A DNA stretch of 64,000 nucleotides from Micromonospora kangleipakensis (GTDB taxonomy: Bacteria > Actinomycetota > Actinomycetes > Mycobacteriales > Micromonosporaceae): contig NZ_SHLD01000001.1 in the NCBI RefSeq assembly GCF_004217615.1, positions 6,448,001-6,512,000 of the forward strand, written 5' to 3'. Shown here one piece after another: positions 33,621 through 42,277 of the stretch. The translations under genes and the position numbers were made by a program. The notes beneath the pieces are model-generated. The model worked only from the letters and a program-made list of their open reading frames with translations. It had not been told where the DNA came from and did not search any database. Position 1 is the first letter of the stretch, and every line of letters starts with the position of its first letter.

Positions 33621-33650
33621 TCGTCCAAGTCGCCGTCACCATGGCTGACC
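33621..33650. repeat. direct repeat, left copy
   Basis: A 30-base segment sharing 28 bases with 36339-36368, both containing TCGCCGTCACCATGGCTGAC. The right copy is part of the broken tyrosine recombinase gene, so this copy is probably a second recombinase-end remnant. The pair brackets the Lrp/SMP-30/NadE genes. Confidence 0.65.
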
Positions 33651-33794
33651 ACGGTCTTCAGTGGTGGACCGGATGCGGCAGAACCCGAACCGCATTCACG
33701 CTGTTCAGGGGCCAGTTGCCATCGTTGCGGCGGTCGATCGGCGAGTAGGTGGTCGCCCACAGAGACGGTTCGGATGTCTCCGCCCGAGGCGGGG

Positions 33795-34253
33795 TTAGCT
33801 GGAACCGTCGCCGCCGAGGTACATGGGCCGTTCGAAGAAGGTCTCCAGTACGACGATGGTCTGGGTGCCGGTGACGCCGTCGACGGCGAAGACTCGTCGC
33901 AGCACGGCCTGCAGTTCCTCGGTGGTCGAGGTGCGGATCTTCACCAGCAACGACGCCGAGCCGGCGATGATGTGCGCCTCCTGGATCTCGGGGATATCCG
34001 CCAGCGCGTCGCGGGTCGGCGGGTCGCCCATCCAGGCGCTTGCCTGCAGCATGACGTAGGACAGTACGGCGCGGCTGGCCGCGGTTGGATCGACGTCGAC
34101 GGTCGTACGCCGGATGACACCGCGCTCGCGCAGCTTGCGCACCCGCTCATGGGCCGACCCAGCCGACAGCCCGACCGCCTGACCCAAGGACGCGTACGAC
34201 TGCGTGGCGTCGACCTGCAGCTGCGCCAGCAATGCTCGGTCGATGCTGTCCAT
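33795..34253 (-). CDS. Lrp/AsnC-family transcriptional regulator
   Basis: A 152-residue feast/famine regulator. An N-terminal helix-turn-helix (MDSIDRALLAQLQVDATQSY through GLSAGSAHERVRKLRERGVI) is followed by a RAM ligand domain (AHIIAGSASLLVKIRTST). Lrp proteins bind amino acids and form octamers. ATG 34253 has GGAG seven bases upstream. It diverges from the SMP-30/NadE pair with a 100-base gap and probably controls it; TTGACC at about 34287 is a possible -35 box on the plus strand. Confidence 0.92.
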   Translation of the reverse strand: MDSIDRALLAQLQVDATQSYASLGQAVGLSAGSAHERVRKLRERGVIRRTTVDVDPTAASRAVLSYVMLQASAWMGDPPTRDALADIPEIQEAHIIAGSASLLVKIRTSTTEELQAVLRRVFAVDGVTGTQTIVVLETFFERPMYLGGDGSS

Positions 34254-34354
34254 ACGCGCTCCAAGATGTGAAACGGATAACTTCGCTGTTGACCATATCA
34301 GATTTGGCAGGAGAGGCTTCTTATCGAACGTCATCCTAAGGTGAGGAGACTTCG

Positions 34355-35287
34355 GTGGCTGAGACCATCCCTGCCCAGTTCCAGGTACTCGACGAGCGCT
34401 TCCGCTCTTGCGACGGCGACTACGTCGTCGAACGCCTGCACACCGGCGCACGCAAATCGGAGGGCCCGGTGTACTTCCCAGCCGGGCGCTACCTCGTCTG
34501 GAGCGACATCCCCAACGACCGGCTCATGCGGTGGGACGAAACCACCGGCGCCGTCGGCATCTTCCGGCACTGCTCCGGGTACGCCAACGGCAACACCATC
34601 GACCGCCAGGGCCGGCTCATCACCTGCGAGCAGGGCAACCGGCGGGTCACCCGCACCGAACACGACGGCACCATCACCGTGCTCACCGACCGCTACCACG
34701 GCAAGCGACTCAACAGCCCCAACGACATCGTCGTACGCGCCGACGGCACGATCTGGTTCACCGATCCGAGCTACGGCATCCACAGCGACTACGAGGGCAA
34801 CAAGGACGACAGCGAGCTCGGTGGCGCCTGCTACGTGTTCCGCCTCGACCCGGCCACCGGCGACCTGCGCGTCGTCGCCGACGACTTCTGCCGGCCCAAC
34901 GGCATCGCCTTCTCCGCCGACGAGCAGCGGCTCTACATCGCCGACACCCGCCAGGAACCCAGTCACATCCGCGTCTTCGACGTCACCGCCGAGGGCACCC
35001 TGACCGGCGGGAAGATCTTCGCCGAGTGCGACTTCGGACGCTTCGACGGCCTACGCCTCGACGACGCCGGCCGGGTCTGGGCCGCAGCCTGGGACGGCGT
35101 GCACTGCTTCGACCCCGACGGCACCCTCATCGGCAAGCTGCTGCTGCCCGAGTCCGTCGCCAACCTCACCTTCGGCGGACCCAAACGCAACCACCTGTTC
35201 ATCACCGCCGCCACGAGCCTGTACGCGCTGCGCGTCACCGTCAACGGCGCCCGTTATCCCGAGCCGATCCAGCAGGTGCACCAGTGA
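34355..35287 (+). CDS. SMP-30/gluconolactonase-family protein
   Basis: A 310-residue six-bladed beta-propeller hydrolase of the SMP-30/regucalcin/gluconolactonase family. Metal ligands are visible: Glu in KSEGPVYF, Asn in LNSPNDIVV and Asp in RFDGLRLD. The repeated WFTDPSYGI and FCRPNGIAFSADE segments are family hallmarks. It probably opens a sugar lactone. The start is GTG 34355 with GGTGAGGAG upstream. Its stop overlaps the nadE start (GTGA), so the two are coupled, an unusual pairing. Confidence 0.9.
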   Translation: MAETIPAQFQVLDERFRSCDGDYVVERLHTGARKSEGPVYFPAGRYLVWSDIPNDRLMRWDETTGAVGIFRHCSGYANGNTIDRQGRLITCEQGNRRVTRTEHDGTITVLTDRYHGKRLNSPNDIVVRADGTIWFTDPSYGIHSDYEGNKDDSELGGACYVFRLDPATGDLRVVADDFCRPNGIAFSADEQRLYIADTRQEPSHIRVFDVTAEGTLTGGKIFAECDFGRFDGLRLDDAGRVWAAAWDGVHCFDPDGTLIGKLLLPESVANLTFGGPKRNHLFITAATSLYALRVTVNGARYPEPIQQVHQ

Positions 35288-36213
35288 GCCACGCACACCC
35301 CGCGTCGGCTGGATGGCAGCGACACGTCGCCGAGGATCTGGCGGTGACAGCCGGGTTCGACCCTGCGGTAGAGGCCGATCGGCGAGCACGGTTCCTCGTC
35401 GACCAGCTGATCACGACCGGCCGCCGGGCCCTGGTCCTCGGCATCAGCGGGGGCATCGATTCGGCCAGTGCGGGGCGGCTGTGCCAACTCGCCGCCGAAG
35501 AAGCCCGCCACACCGGGCACCACGCCAAATTTGTTGCGATGCGCCTGCCGTACGGCACTCAGCAAGATGAGGACGACGCTCAACTAGCGCTCACGTTCAT
35601 CCAACCCGACACCGTGCTCACTGTCGACATCCGGCCAGCCAGCGATGCAAGCCTGCGTGCACTGGCAACCGCCGGGCTTACCTTCCGAGACGCGCACCAC
35701 CAGGATTTCGTGCTCGGCAACATCAAGGCGCGGCAGCGAATGATCGCGCAATACGCCATGGCAGGCGCACTCGACGGTCTTGTGGTCGGCACCGACCATG
35801 CTGCCGAGGCGGTCGTGGGGTTCTTCACCAAACACGGCGACGGGGCCGCCGACATCGTGCCCCTGGCCGGGCTGACCAAGCGGCGAGTCCGAGCCGTGGC
35901 CCGAGCACTTGGCGCTCCTGAGCGCCTGATTCACAAGACCCCCACCGCCGACCTGGAAGACCTCGCACCCAGCAAGCCAGATGAACAGGCATTAGGGCTG
36001 ACCTACGCTGACATCGACGACTTCCTTGAGGGACATCCCGTCGCACCGGACGTCGTCGACGCGATCATTGCCCGCTATCGCCTCAGCGCCCACAAACGCA
36101 ACCTGCCCATCACCCCCCGCACGACACTCCGCCCCGAATTCCTAGAACACGAAAACGAAACTGCATGCCCACCAGCGCGGAAGGACTCGGTCGCCGCGGG
36201 CTCGACCTCGTAG
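35284..36213 (+). CDS. nadE: ammonia-dependent NAD+ synthetase
   Basis: A 309-residue NAD synthase converting deamido-NAD to NAD with ammonia. The ATP PP-loop is LVLGISGGIDSASAG (residues ~50-64). Further conserved blocks are MRLPYGTQQDEDDAQ, HHQDFVLGNIKARQRMIAQY, VVGTDHAAEAVVGFFTKHGDG and IHKTPTADLEDLAPSKPDE. There is no glutaminase domain, unlike the ~600-700 residue enzymes usual in actinobacteria, so this is likely an extra copy. The last ~20 residues (ENETACPPARKDSVAAGSTS) are not conserved and the stop directly abuts recombinase-derived sequence, suggesting a recombination junction. Base composition is less GC-rich than in flanking core genes. Confidence 0.9.
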   Translation: MSHAHPASAGWQRHVAEDLAVTAGFDPAVEADRRARFLVDQLITTGRRALVLGISGGIDSASAGRLCQLAAEEARHTGHHAKFVAMRLPYGTQQDEDDAQLALTFIQPDTVLTVDIRPASDASLRALATAGLTFRDAHHQDFVLGNIKARQRMIAQYAMAGALDGLVVGTDHAAEAVVGFFTKHGDGAADIVPLAGLTKRRVRAVARALGAPERLIHKTPTADLEDLAPSKPDEQALGLTYADIDDFLEGHPVAPDVVDAIIARYRLSAHKRNLPITPRTTLRPEFLEHENETACPPARKDSVAAGSTS

Positions 36214-36418
36214 GGAGCGAATGTGAAGGCAGTTCGACGCATGCTCGTACACGCCTCGGCGGCGTTGACGACTGGACGTTTACGCGAGCCTGTTCGAGGA
36301 CGACCTGGACCAGGTCGCAGACCGCCTCGACCGCACGTTCGTCCGATTCGCCGTCACCATGGCTGACCGGTGGTTTCCATGGTGGGCGGCGCCGGTGAGG
36401 CGCTTCCGCTACCTCTGA
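36214..36418 (+). pseudogene. C-terminal remnant of a tyrosine recombinase, frameshifted
   Basis: Directly after the nadE stop the sequence encodes GANVKAVRRMLVHASAALT, the conserved box with the catalytic His of phage-type integrases. One extra base near 36271 then shifts the frame; reading on in the next frame gives LDVYASLFEDDLDQVADRLD, with the catalytic Tyr in DVY, and a tail to the TGA at 36416-36418. Nothing of the N-terminal or central integrase is left. It proves that an integrative element once stood here. Confidence 0.85.
36339..36368. repeat. direct repeat, right copy
   Basis: Second copy of the 30-base segment at 33621-33650, 2.7 kb apart, here inside the recombinase remnant. 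Two mismatches only. The sequence from 36419 to 36554 shows no convincing gene. Confidence 0.65.
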
Positions 36419-36554
36419 CCAAGGCACCGGGCCGAGGTGGTACCCAATGAGATTCATCGAAGCCGCATCGAACGCCGCCAAGGACTCGAGCTGCGGCGTG
36501 ATGCGGCCCGCAACCGAATTGCGGCTCACCATCGACCTGGACAGGTACGAACGT

Positions 36555-36584
36555 GAGCGGCTCCCCGGACCCTGGGAGCCGCTC
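36555..36584 (-). terminator. terminator of the glycine-betaine transporter operon
   Basis: A perfect 11-bp stem, GAGCGGCTCCC (36555-36565) with GGGAGCCGCTC (36574-36584), and an 8-base loop. It lies 16 bases past the stop of the substrate-binding-protein gene on the minus strand. Confidence 0.85.
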
Positions 36585-36600
36585 GCGTACGCGCGGGAAG

Positions 36601-37584
36601 TCAGGCGATGAAGCCCTCTTCCTTCAACCAGTCCGCGGCGACCTGCGCCACCGGCTCACCCTTGACGTCGACGCGCTCGTTGAGCTTGCGGATGGTGTCG
36701 TCGTCGAGCTTGGCGGTGATCGGTTCAAGGATCTTGGTCAGGCTCGGATACTTGGCGGCAGCTGCGCCGTTCACCGTCAGCGCCGGGTTGTAGATCGGGA
36801 AGAACCTCTTGTCGTCCTCCAGCACCACCAGGTCGAGGTTGCTGATCCGGCCGTCCGTGGTGAACACCTCACCGAAGTTGCAGGACTCGCCCTTCTTCGT
36901 CTCGGTGTAGACGACTCCGGTGTCGACGCTCCTAATGTTGGACTTCGGCAGGTTCATGCCGTACATCTTGGTCATGCCGGGCCACCCGTCGTTCCGTCCG
37001 GCGAACTCGCTCTCCAGGCAGAAGGTCGCGTCGGCCGGGTTGCTCTTGGCGAACGCGGCGAGGTCGGACAGGGTGCGGAGGTTCCACTCCTTGGCCTTCT
37101 CCGCACGCACCGCCATCGCGTAGGTGTTGTTGGCCGGCGCGATGGCACCCCAGACGACCTGGTTCTTCTCCTTGTCCTCCTTGACCACCGCGTCGTACTG
37201 CTGCTTCGAGTCCGCGATCGGGTCGGTGTGGTTCAGGTAGGTGATCCAGGTGGTGCCGGTGTACTCCCAGTACACGTCGACCTCACCAGCGAGCAGACCC
37301 TTGCGGACGTTGACCGACCCCTTGATGTTGGTCTTGTCGGTCACGTTCGCGCCCGCCGCCTTCAGCGCCAGCATGGTGATGTGGCCGAAGACGATGTTCT
37401 CGGTGAAGTCCTTTGAGCCGACCACGATCGTCTGGCCGGCGAGCGCGTCATCCTGCTTGATCGACCCCGCCCCGACCGCCACCTTTCCACCGGAGTCCTC
37501 AGTGGTGACCGAGCAACCGGTCAGTGCCATGGCGATGAGTGCGGTGCCGGCAGCCAGCCGGGAAAGGGGTGTGCGCGTACGCAT
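36601..37584 (-). CDS. osmoprotectant ABC transporter substrate-binding lipoprotein
   Basis: A 327-residue lipoprotein of the OpuAC/OsmX (quaternary-amine-binding) family that captures glycine betaine, choline or similar solutes outside the cell. The lipobox is ALTGC (Cys ~24). Conserved blocks include VVGSKDFTENIVFGHI and the domain-linker VYWEYTGTTWITYL. It is the last gene of the minus-strand operon and is followed by a perfect hairpin. The choice among betaine, choline and carnitine cannot be made from sequence alone. Confidence 0.9.
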   Translation of the reverse strand: MRTRTPLSRLAAGTALIAMALTGCSVTTEDSGGKVAVGAGSIKQDDALAGQTIVVGSKDFTENIVFGHITMLALKAAGANVTDKTNIKGSVNVRKGLLAGEVDVYWEYTGTTWITYLNHTDPIADSKQQYDAVVKEDKEKNQVVWGAIAPANNTYAMAVRAEKAKEWNLRTLSDLAAFAKSNPADATFCLESEFAGRNDGWPGMTKMYGMNLPKSNIRSVDTGVVYTETKKGESCNFGEVFTTDGRISNLDLVVLEDDKRFFPIYNPALTVNGAAAAKYPSLTKILEPITAKLDDDTIRKLNERVDVKGEPVAQVAADWLKEEGFIA

Positions 37585-37641
37585 TGACGACCTCCACGAC
37601 GCACGGGGCGTCGGTTGGGGAAGGGGACGTGAACCTATGGA

Positions 37642-38427
37642 TCAATCGAGCCCGGGCGGGCGCAGCAGATCGGCGATCACACCGCCGAGCCAGTCCAGCG
37701 TCAGGGCGAGAGCGGCGGTGAGTACCGCGCCGGTGATCAGGACGGGATCACGCTGAAGCTTGATCCCGGTCACGATCAGTCCGCCGAGTCCGCCCGCGTC
37801 GATGAAGGTGGCGAGCGTGGCGACCCCGACCGCGAGAACGAGCGCGGTGCGCACGCCGGCGAGAATCACCGGCACCGCCAGCGGCAGCTCGACCCGCAGC
37901 AGCACCGCGAGCGGGGACATGCCGATGCCCCGACCCGCCTCGATCAGATGCCGGTCGACCTGGTTGATCCCGACGATCGTGTTACGCAGCACGGGCAACA
38001 CCGCATAGGCCACCAGCCCGATCAGCGCAGTGCCGGCGCCGATGCCCAACCAGATGCTGAGCAGTACCAGCAGCCCGATGGCGGGCATCGCCTGACCGAC
38101 GTTGGCCAGAGCGGTGACGAACGGCGCCAGCCAGCGCAGCGCCGGGCGGGTGAGCAGAACGCCGGCGCTGACCGCGATCACCACCACCAGCAGGGTGGTC
38201 ATCGCGGAGATCGAGACGTGCTGGCCGGTCACCCGGAACAGCTGCCCGGCGTTGAGCGAGCGTCGCTCGATGTCGTCCAGGGCAAGCGAGCTCACCCAGA
38301 GGTACGTGGCGAGCAGCGCCGCCGCGAGCACCAGCGGCATGGTCGCGTGCCGGCGCAACAGACCCCGCCACCGCGAGGGTGGGGCGGCGTCCGCGAGCTG
38401 ACCAGAGCCGAGCGTGCCGACGCTCAC
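37642..38427 (-). CDS. osmoprotectant ABC transporter permease
   Basis: A 261-residue permease with about six helices and the EAA loop typical of binding-protein-dependent importers (LIEAGRGIGMSPLAVLLRVELP). This is the OpuCB/OpuCD type. The start is GTG 38427, overlapping the ATPase stop (GTGA). Two different permeases flank the ATPase gene, so the pore is a heterodimer. A 57-base gap separates it from the substrate-binding gene. Confidence 0.9.
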   Translation of the reverse strand: MSVGTLGSGQLADAAPPSRWRGLLRRHATMPLVLAAALLATYLWVSSLALDDIERRSLNAGQLFRVTGQHVSISAMTTLLVVVIAVSAGVLLTRPALRWLAPFVTALANVGQAMPAIGLLVLLSIWLGIGAGTALIGLVAYAVLPVLRNTIVGINQVDRHLIEAGRGIGMSPLAVLLRVELPLAVPVILAGVRTALVLAVGVATLATFIDAGGLGGLIVTGIKLQRDPVLITGAVLTAALALTLDWLGGVIADLLRPPGLD

Positions 38428-39665
38428 GGCGTCTCCCGATCCGCCGTCGACCGGGCGCCACGGCGCTGCGCGGGCATCGCCGCGACTTTCGGCCCGTCCG
38501 CTGTCTCCGGCGCCTCCGCCACCGGCCGATCGCGGCGCCGCTCAGTCTCGCGCATCTCACCGATCGCTCGCATCAGCCGGTCGATGGTCACCGTGCCGCG
38601 GTACCGGCCGGCGTCGTCGATCACGACCGCAGCACCGCTGCTGCTCCTGAGCATCGCGTCGAGCGCGTCATGCAGCGTGGCACGAGGTTCCACCACGGTG
38701 GCCGGTCCGCCGATCCCGTGCAGGTTGTCCTGATGCGGATCCAGGTCCCGGGCGGTGATCCAGTGCACGGGGCGCCGCTCGCTGTCGACGCTCAGTACGG
38801 CCCACTCGCCGGTCTCGTCCAGCCGGCGCAGCGCCGACGTCGGCGAGTCATCCAGCCGGACCAACTCGGCCTCGTCCCAGTCGACCTCGTCGACCCGGCG
38901 CAGGTTGAGCTGCTTGAGTGAGGCGCCGGCACCGATGAACTGGGCCACCGTCTTGTCCGCAGGGTTACTCAGAAGCCGCTCCGGGGTGTCGAACTGCCGG
39001 ATGCTCGACCGGTCACCGAGCACCGCGATGCGGCTGCCCATCTTGATCGCCTCGTCGAAGTCGTGGGTGACGAAGACAATCGTCTTCTGCAGCTTCTCCT
39101 GCAGCCGGAGGAACTCGTTCTGCAGCCGGTCCCGGGTCAACGGATCGGTGGCGCCGAACGGCTCGTCCATCAGCATCACCGGGGGGTCGGCAGCCAGCGC
39201 CCGGACAACCCCGACGCGCTGTTGCTGGCCGCCGGAGAGTTGACGTGGCAGGCGGTGACGGTACTGGCCGGGTTCCAGCCCGACCAGGTGCAGCAGCTCG
39301 TCGACCCGGGCGTCGATCCGCTTGCGATCCCAACCGAGCATCTTCGGCACCAACCCGACATTGGTCGCCACGTTCATGTGCGGGAAGAGCCCCACCTGCT
39401 GGATGACGTAGCCGATGCGCCGACGCAGCTCGGTCGGGTTGAGCGAGGTGACGTCGGATCCGTCCACCATGATCCGCCCGGAGGTGGGCTCGATCAACCT
39501 ATTGATCATCTTCATGGTGGTGGTCTTGCCGCAGCCGGAAGGGCCGACCAGCACGACGATCTCGCCGCGCCGGATGGTCATCGAAACGTCCTCGACCGCA
39601 GGGGTCTTCTGTCCCCGGTAGAGCTTGCTGACCTGTTGCAGGTCGATCATCACGTCAGCGGTCAT
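38424..39665 (-). CDS. osmoprotectant ABC transporter ATPase with CBS domains
   Basis: A 413-residue OpuCA/ProV-like ATPase. Walker A is [20 protein letters not shown], the Q-loop [12 protein letters not shown], the signature [15 protein letters not shown], Walker [14 protein letters not shown] and the switch His VTHDFDEA. The C-terminal ~120 residues form two CBS repeats (around [10 protein letters not shown] and [21 protein letters not shown]). In OpuA-type importers these sense ionic strength and gate transport. ATG 39665 overlaps the upstream permease stop (ATGA). Confidence 0.93.
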   Translation of the reverse strand: MTADVMIDLQQVSKLYRGQKTPAVEDVSMTIRRGEIVVLVGPSGCGKTTTMKMINRLIEPTSGRIMVDGSDVTSLNPTELRRRIGYVIQQVGLFPHMNVATNVGLVPKMLGWDRKRIDARVDELLHLVGLEPGQYRHRLPRQLSGGQQQRVGVVRALAADPPVMLMDEPFGATDPLTRDRLQNEFLRLQEKLQKTIVFVTHDFDEAIKMGSRIAVLGDRSSIRQFDTPERLLSNPADKTVAQFIGAGASLKQLNLRRVDEVDWDEAELVRLDDSPTSALRRLDETGEWAVLSVDSERRPVHWITARDLDPHQDNLHGIGGPATVVEPRATLHDALDAMLRSSSGAAVVIDDAGRYRGTVTIDRLMRAIGEMRETERRRDRPVAEAPETADGPKVAAMPAQRRGARSTADRETP

Positions 39666-40423
39666 CGTTGACCTCTCTGGGCGGTGGACGGGGCCGCGAG
39701 GGCCGGCGGGCCGGCGAGCGCCATGACGGAATCTGGTTGCTCGGCGAGGGACGGCGCGGTTGACCTTGATCGGGACCGCCGGGTGCCCCGGCCGGCCCGG
39801 GTCAGCACACCGAGCAAGCCCAGGCACATGTCCACGACGAGGGCGAGGACGACCACGCCGAGCGTGCCGATCAGGGCCTGGTTCAGCGAATTCACGCCGC
39901 CGAGGTTGGCCAGGCCCGAGAAGATCTGGTTGCCCAGGCCCGGGCCGCCGACGTACGCGGCGATCGCCGCGATGCCCATGGTCATCTGGGTGGAGACCCG
40001 GATACCGGCCAGGATAACCGGCCAGGCCAGCGGTATCTCGACCGTGCACAGCGACCGTGTCCGGCTCATCCCGATGCCGCGGGCGGCCTCGGTCAGCGCG
40101 GGGTCGATCTCGGTCAGTCCCACCACCGTGTTACGGATGATCGGCAACAGGGCATACAGGGTCAGCGCGACCAACGCGGGGAGGTACCCCAAGCCCAGCG
40201 GCGTGATCAGCAGGCCGAGCAACGCGAAGGAGGGAATGGTCAGCACAGCGGCGGCGACCGCGACGGCGATTCCCCGGGCGCGCCGGTGGCGGTAGGTGAG
40301 GACGGCGATGGACATGCCGATGAGCGTCGCCAGCGCTATCGCCATCAACACGATCGTGGCGTGCTCGATGGTCTGGGCGATCAGCAGGTCGCGGCGGCTT
40401 TCCAGGTATTCGAAGAACGTCAT
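39662..40423 (-). CDS. osmoprotectant ABC transporter permease
   Basis: A 253-residue permease with an EAA loop (LTEAARGIGMSRTRSLCTVEIP) and about five to six helices; the first main helix is TIVLMAIALATLIGMSIAVL. The cytosolic C-terminal tail is Arg/Ser-rich, then Ala/Pro-rich. ATG 40423 has GAGAGGAC upstream and overlaps the stop of a possible small ORF. It opens the recognisable part of the transporter operon. Confidence 0.9.
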   Translation of the reverse strand: MTFFEYLESRRDLLIAQTIEHATIVLMAIALATLIGMSIAVLTYRHRRARGIAVAVAAAVLTIPSFALLGLLITPLGLGYLPALVALTLYALLPIIRNTVVGLTEIDPALTEAARGIGMSRTRSLCTVEIPLAWPVILAGIRVSTQMTMGIAAIAAYVGGPGLGNQIFSGLANLGGVNSLNQALIGTLGVVVLALVVDMCLGLLGVLTRAGRGTRRSRSRSTAPSLAEQPDSVMALAGPPALAAPSTAQRGQR

Positions 40424-40635
40424 CTGACACGTCCTCTCGGCGGCTGGCAGGCCCCTGGCCAGAGATGGCCGCGACGGTGCTGGACCTGCCATGGCCGGTT
40501 GGCCATCACATTTCGGGCGTAGGCGTTCGGCAAAGGCCCTCCGTGTGGGACGTGGAGTCGGTTGGAGAAATCAGCAGAGAAGTTCTGACGGGCACGCCGA
40601 GCGACACGGAGTCGGCGCGCCACCACCTCGGCCAT
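40420..40635 (-). CDS. candidate small ORF coupled to the transporter operon
   Basis: A 71-codon frame with a very strong ribosome site (GGAAGGAGGAG directly before ATG 40635) and a stop overlapping the permease ATG (ATGA). The product is Arg-rich (15 or so Arg) with no recognisable domain. Codon third positions are less GC-rich than in neighbouring genes, which weakens the coding case. It may be a leader peptide coupling translation to the permease, or the ribosome site may serve an unrecognised start. The remaining 40636-40787 gap holds only a palindrome. Confidence 0.35.
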   Translation of the reverse strand: MAEVVARRLRVARRARQNFSADFSNRLHVPHGGPLPNAYARNVMANRPWQVQHRRGHLWPGACQPPRGRVR

Positions 40636-40648
40636 CTCCTCCTTCCGG

Positions 40649-40662
40649 ACAGAAACTTCTGT
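40649..40662. promoter_or_regulatory. palindrome upstream of the transporter operon
   Basis: ACAGAAACTTCTGT has perfect six-base arms around AC, in the leader of the glycine-betaine operon between 40635 and the LtrA-like gene end. It is a candidate operator for osmotic or other control of the transporter. No convincing -35/-10 pair is seen beside it. Confidence 0.45.
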
Positions 40663-40787
40663 ACAAGGCGGTCATGGGGGTGCCACGGTACGCCATGGGC
40701 TCCTCGTCAGTTCGGCCGGCCCGGGACCGGAGCCTGAAATGAGCCGACCAGAGCGAAGGAGCGCCGCCCATGCGTCGCGGTGATCAT

Positions 40788-41936
40788 TTACGCGCCGCGG
40801 CTGAGTGGCGCGCCGGGACGGTGCCCGTCGATCAGCAGCATGACGAGCATCAGGATGATCACGACGCCCAGGTGCAGGGCGGAGTTGACGCTTGCGCCGA
40901 TGGGGGTGCTGGCCAGGACGAGCGCGGCCGTGGCAAGGCGGATGGTGGTCCGCCCGACGCCGACGGAGTGGCGAAGGTCGGCGATGGCGGCGAGGAAGAG
41001 GGCCACGCCGGCGGTGAGGGCGAGCGCGGCGGGCCATCCGGCGGGGGTCTCGGGGTGGGCGACCACGGCGTGCAGGCCGGTGGCGGTGGCGATGATGCCG
41101 AGAAGCAGCACGAAGTGGGTGAGGACGTAGACGCGGGCGGCCAGGCGGCTTCGGGTGGCGTCGTCGGCGCGTTCGAGGGCCGCCTCGCTGGCGGCGGTGT
41201 CGGTGAAGTAGGTCCACCAGAGGGTGACGGGGAGGGCGAGGGCCATCACGACGGCGCCGGCGACGCCGGCGTTGAGGTGGTCGACCGGGGCGCCCATGCC
41301 GATGGCGACGACGGTTTCACCGAGGGCCACGATGACGAGCAGGGCGTGCCGTTCGACGAAGTGCGTGGGGCGGATGTGGAAGCTCGCGGCGGCGCCGACC
41401 CAGGAGTGGCCGGGCAGCAGGTGGGGCAGGACGGTCTGGGTGAAGATGGCGGCGACCCAGAGAACCGGCACGGCGGGTCCGGCGAGTAGGCCAGCGATGA
41501 TCACGAGGGCGGCGCCGCCGAGGTTGTAGGGGGCGAACCGGCGGACCGCGGGGCGGGCAGTGGTGCGGGTGAACAGGGCGACGTGGACGGTGACGACGAT
41601 CAGGTAGCCGATGCCGAAGAGCAGGCCGCTGCCGGCGAAGGCGTCGGGGATGGCGACGGCGGTGAGGAGGAAGCCGGCCATGCCGCCGAAGAGGAGGAGC
41701 TTGCGGGCGGGGCGGCGGGGTGGGACGTGGTTGGTGAGCCAGGCGTAGCCGCTGTAGAGGTACCAGAGCAGGCCGAGGATCAGGACGGTCTGACCGACGC
41801 CGGCCCAGTTGAGGTCGTGCTCGAGCAGGCCGGCGAGTTCGGTGACGGTGAGCACGAAGACGACGTCGAAGAAGATTTCGACGGGGGTGGCGCGGTCGGC
41901 GACGTCGGCGCTCTGGTCGCGGGGCTCGCTCGGCAT
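40788..41936 (-). CDS. LtrA-family membrane protein
   Basis: A 382-residue protein with about ten membrane helices of the 'low temperature requirement protein A' family. The diagnostic N-terminal motif is VEIFFDVVFVLTVTELAGLL and a later one is FVERHALLVIVALGETVVAIG. The family name comes from a Listeria mutant unable to grow in the cold; the biochemical activity is unknown. ATG 41936 is at the conserved start. The 41937-42277 gap upstream has no secure gene. Confidence 0.88.
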   Translation of the reverse strand: MPSEPRDQSADVADRATPVEIFFDVVFVLTVTELAGLLEHDLNWAGVGQTVLILGLLWYLYSGYAWLTNHVPPRRPARKLLLFGGMAGFLLTAVAIPDAFAGSGLLFGIGYLIVVTVHVALFTRTTARPAVRRFAPYNLGGAALVIIAGLLAGPAVPVLWVAAIFTQTVLPHLLPGHSWVGAAASFHIRPTHFVERHALLVIVALGETVVAIGMGAPVDHLNAGVAGAVVMALALPVTLWWTYFTDTAASEAALERADDATRSRLAARVYVLTHFVLLLGIIATATGLHAVVAHPETPAGWPAALALTAGVALFLAAIADLRHSVGVGRTTIRLATAALVLASTPIGASVNSALHLGVVIILMLVMLLIDGHRPGAPLSRGA

Positions 41937-42036
41937 GGCGTGACGTTAGCGGGTGGCGGCGGCCGTCCGAGGGCGTACAGGACGATCTCCCGGGTCGCGG
42001 GGGGCGACGCCGGGGGTGGCCGGGGGAGCGGGCGGT

Positions 42037-42135
42037 TCAGTCGTTGCGGTGGGCGTCCCACCAGGCCTGGCCGGCCTCGGGGAGGGTGTCGATCGGGTCG
42101 TAGTAGGCGTACGAGCCTGAACGGGCTGACTTCAT
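42037..42135 (-). CDS. possible 32-residue ORF
   Basis: A short frame (MKSARSGSYAYYDPIDTLPE, then AGQAWWDAHRND) between the LtrA-like gene and the CAU tRNA. Its aromatic, acidic composition looks protein-like, but there is no family match I recognise and no good ribosome site. It may be the end of a larger lost gene, as the frame extends upstream to 42249. Confidence 0.2.
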   Translation of the reverse strand: MKSARSGSYAYYDPIDTLPEAGQAWWDAHRND

Positions 42136-42277
42136 CCACAGCCTGCCTAGCGCGCTGGGCTTGGATGGTGAGTCGTAGAGCGGATCGCCTCGTCGCACAG
42201 TCGTAGACCGTCCAGCCTCCCCGGACGGGGACAAGGTGGAGCGCCTCACCAGCCGAACGCACTTGGCCCCGTTTCCG

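Noticed and set aside
34355..36213. A confirmed anti-phage NAD-replenishing system
   Set aside because: Only a single synthase gene with a lactonase is present; known NAD-restoring defence or counter-defence sets carry other enzymes, so this stays a speculation.
36498..36608. Short plus-strand frame ending at the transporter gene (MRPATELRLTIDLDRYER...)
   Set aside because: It overlaps the transporter terminator hairpin, has no ribosome site and no recognisable family.
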